Shown here piece by piece: positions 40,772 to 41,199 of a DNA stretch of 41,199 nt. This DNA is from Candidatus Hydrogenedentota bacterium (GTDB lineage Bacteria > Hydrogenedentota > Hydrogenedentia > Hydrogenedentales > SLHB01), in NCBI GenBank assembly GCA_016215105.1, contig JACRLJ010000130.1, forward strand, positions 1 through 41,199, written 5' to 3'. How positions within the stretch are numbered: position 1 is the stretch's first letter; each line of letters begins with the position of its first letter. The notes under the pieces are model-generated. The model was not told the origin of the DNA. It was given only the letters and a program-made list of their open reading frames with translations, and did not search any database. Position numbers and translations under genes: made by a program.

Positions 40772-41199
40772 ACGAAGAAGAGAACGGTGTCTTTTCCCGA
40801 AGAAGAAGCGTTCAACGAGTACCAACTCGCCAAGAATATGGCCGCAAAGATTGGCGCGGAGTTTCACTCGGTCACCTGTGACCCCGAGACACTCATCGAG
40901 AACACCGAAGAATCGCTGTGGGTCTCGGAATTGCCGTTCATCAACTTTCATGGTGTGGGCAAGTTCATCCTGTCGCGTCTGGCGCGGACACAGGTAACCG
41001 TCGTGCTAACCGGAGAGGGCTCCGACGAACTCTTTCTCGGTTACGTCGTGTTTCAGCCGGGAAAAGGCGACGCATCCGATCAGATGATGGATCGGTTGAA
41101 GCCAACAAAGCCCCCGCGGGGCCGCACTGTGCGCAGGACTATCAGGGCATTGGGCTTCCTTCCAATGAGTGAATATGCCATTACGCTCTCCACGAGATA
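40772..41199 (+). pseudogene. Asparagine synthase middle part on the opposite strand, runs off the edge
   Basis: Plus-strand frame open to the right edge, beginning near RTVSFPEEEAFNEYQLAKNM (after about 40781) and continuing AAKIGAEFHSVTCDPETLIE, WVSELPFINFHGVGKFILSR and VVLTGEGSDELFLGYVVFQ, the middle of the asparagine synthase domain just after the SGG-D-S loop. The loop itself and the N-terminal glutaminase are absent to its left; the sequence there is unrelated to the family in this frame. Together with the leftward C-terminal piece this is the layout left by inverting the middle segment of a leftward gene. No stop in the window. Confidence 0.75.

Noticed and set aside
1-41199. tRNA, rRNA, CRISPR or insertion-sequence features
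   Set aside because: No tRNA T-loop context, ribosomal RNA core, regular short repeat array or transposase motif was found on either strand by reading.

Overview
The window looks like a GC-rich Gram-negative bacterial chromosome segment. It encodes signal peptides, lipoboxes, an outer-membrane beta-barrel and many c-type cytochromes. Fused dehydrogenase E1, SSS symporter, beta-propeller/glycan-type proteins and dockerin-like repeats would fit a PVC, Hydrogenedentota or Planctomycetota-type organism. That placement is an impression, not a phylogeny. I saw no tRNA, rRNA, CRISPR array, insertion sequence or integrase.

Region 1 (1-7254) is a carbon-oxidation locus. A fused E1 alpha-beta TPP dehydrogenase (open at the left edge) and an aldehyde dehydrogenase read rightward. 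They converge with a leftward operon: SSS symporter, SDR, SDR, VOC protein. The first SDR has a damaged start region.

Region 2 (7497-24058) is the main system: two divergent multiheme cytochrome loci. The leftward one is HAMP protein, membrane-anchored heptaheme cytochrome, second membrane protein. The rightward one carries a 13-15 heme doubled-CXXCH protein, a thioredoxin-fold/TPR protein without its CXXC, a tetraheme protein, a propeller with an 11-residue repeat linker, a pentaheme lipoprotein, a beta-barrel, a lipoprotein propeller, an 11-12 heme protein, a pentaheme paralogue, and a propeller-dockerin-cytochrome fusion. I count 56 CXXCH motifs plus 5 CX3CH/CX4CH motifs in seven proteins. 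The natural reading is a porin-cytochrome conduit with periplasmic and extracellular electron carriers, that is, extracellular electron transfer. Three proteins share a tetraheme module that could be an extracellular wire or terminal cytochrome.

Region 3 (24259-28094) is a signalling operon: a membrane-anchored PhnD-like binding protein, a HisKA_3 kinase with a four-cysteine cluster, a NarL/LuxR regulator, then a separately promoted cyclic-nucleotide-binding domain protein. It directly follows the cytochrome genes and may control them.

Region 4 (28422-31918) has small envelope genes: a membrane-anchored STN-domain protein, two paralogous tiny lipoproteins lying in a duplicated block with conserved leaders, a diacylglycerol-kinase-family lipid kinase and a MORN-repeat protein.

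Region 5 (32284-40093) is a glycan or sugar module: lactonase-type propeller, DUF5009-like membrane acyltransferase, exported propeller plus alpha/alpha-barrel protein, MFS transporter, an exported unknown and an M50-like membrane protease.

The right edge (40130-41199) holds an asparagine synthase gene in two pieces on opposite strands, as if its middle segment had been inverted in place, or as if the assembly were chimeric there.
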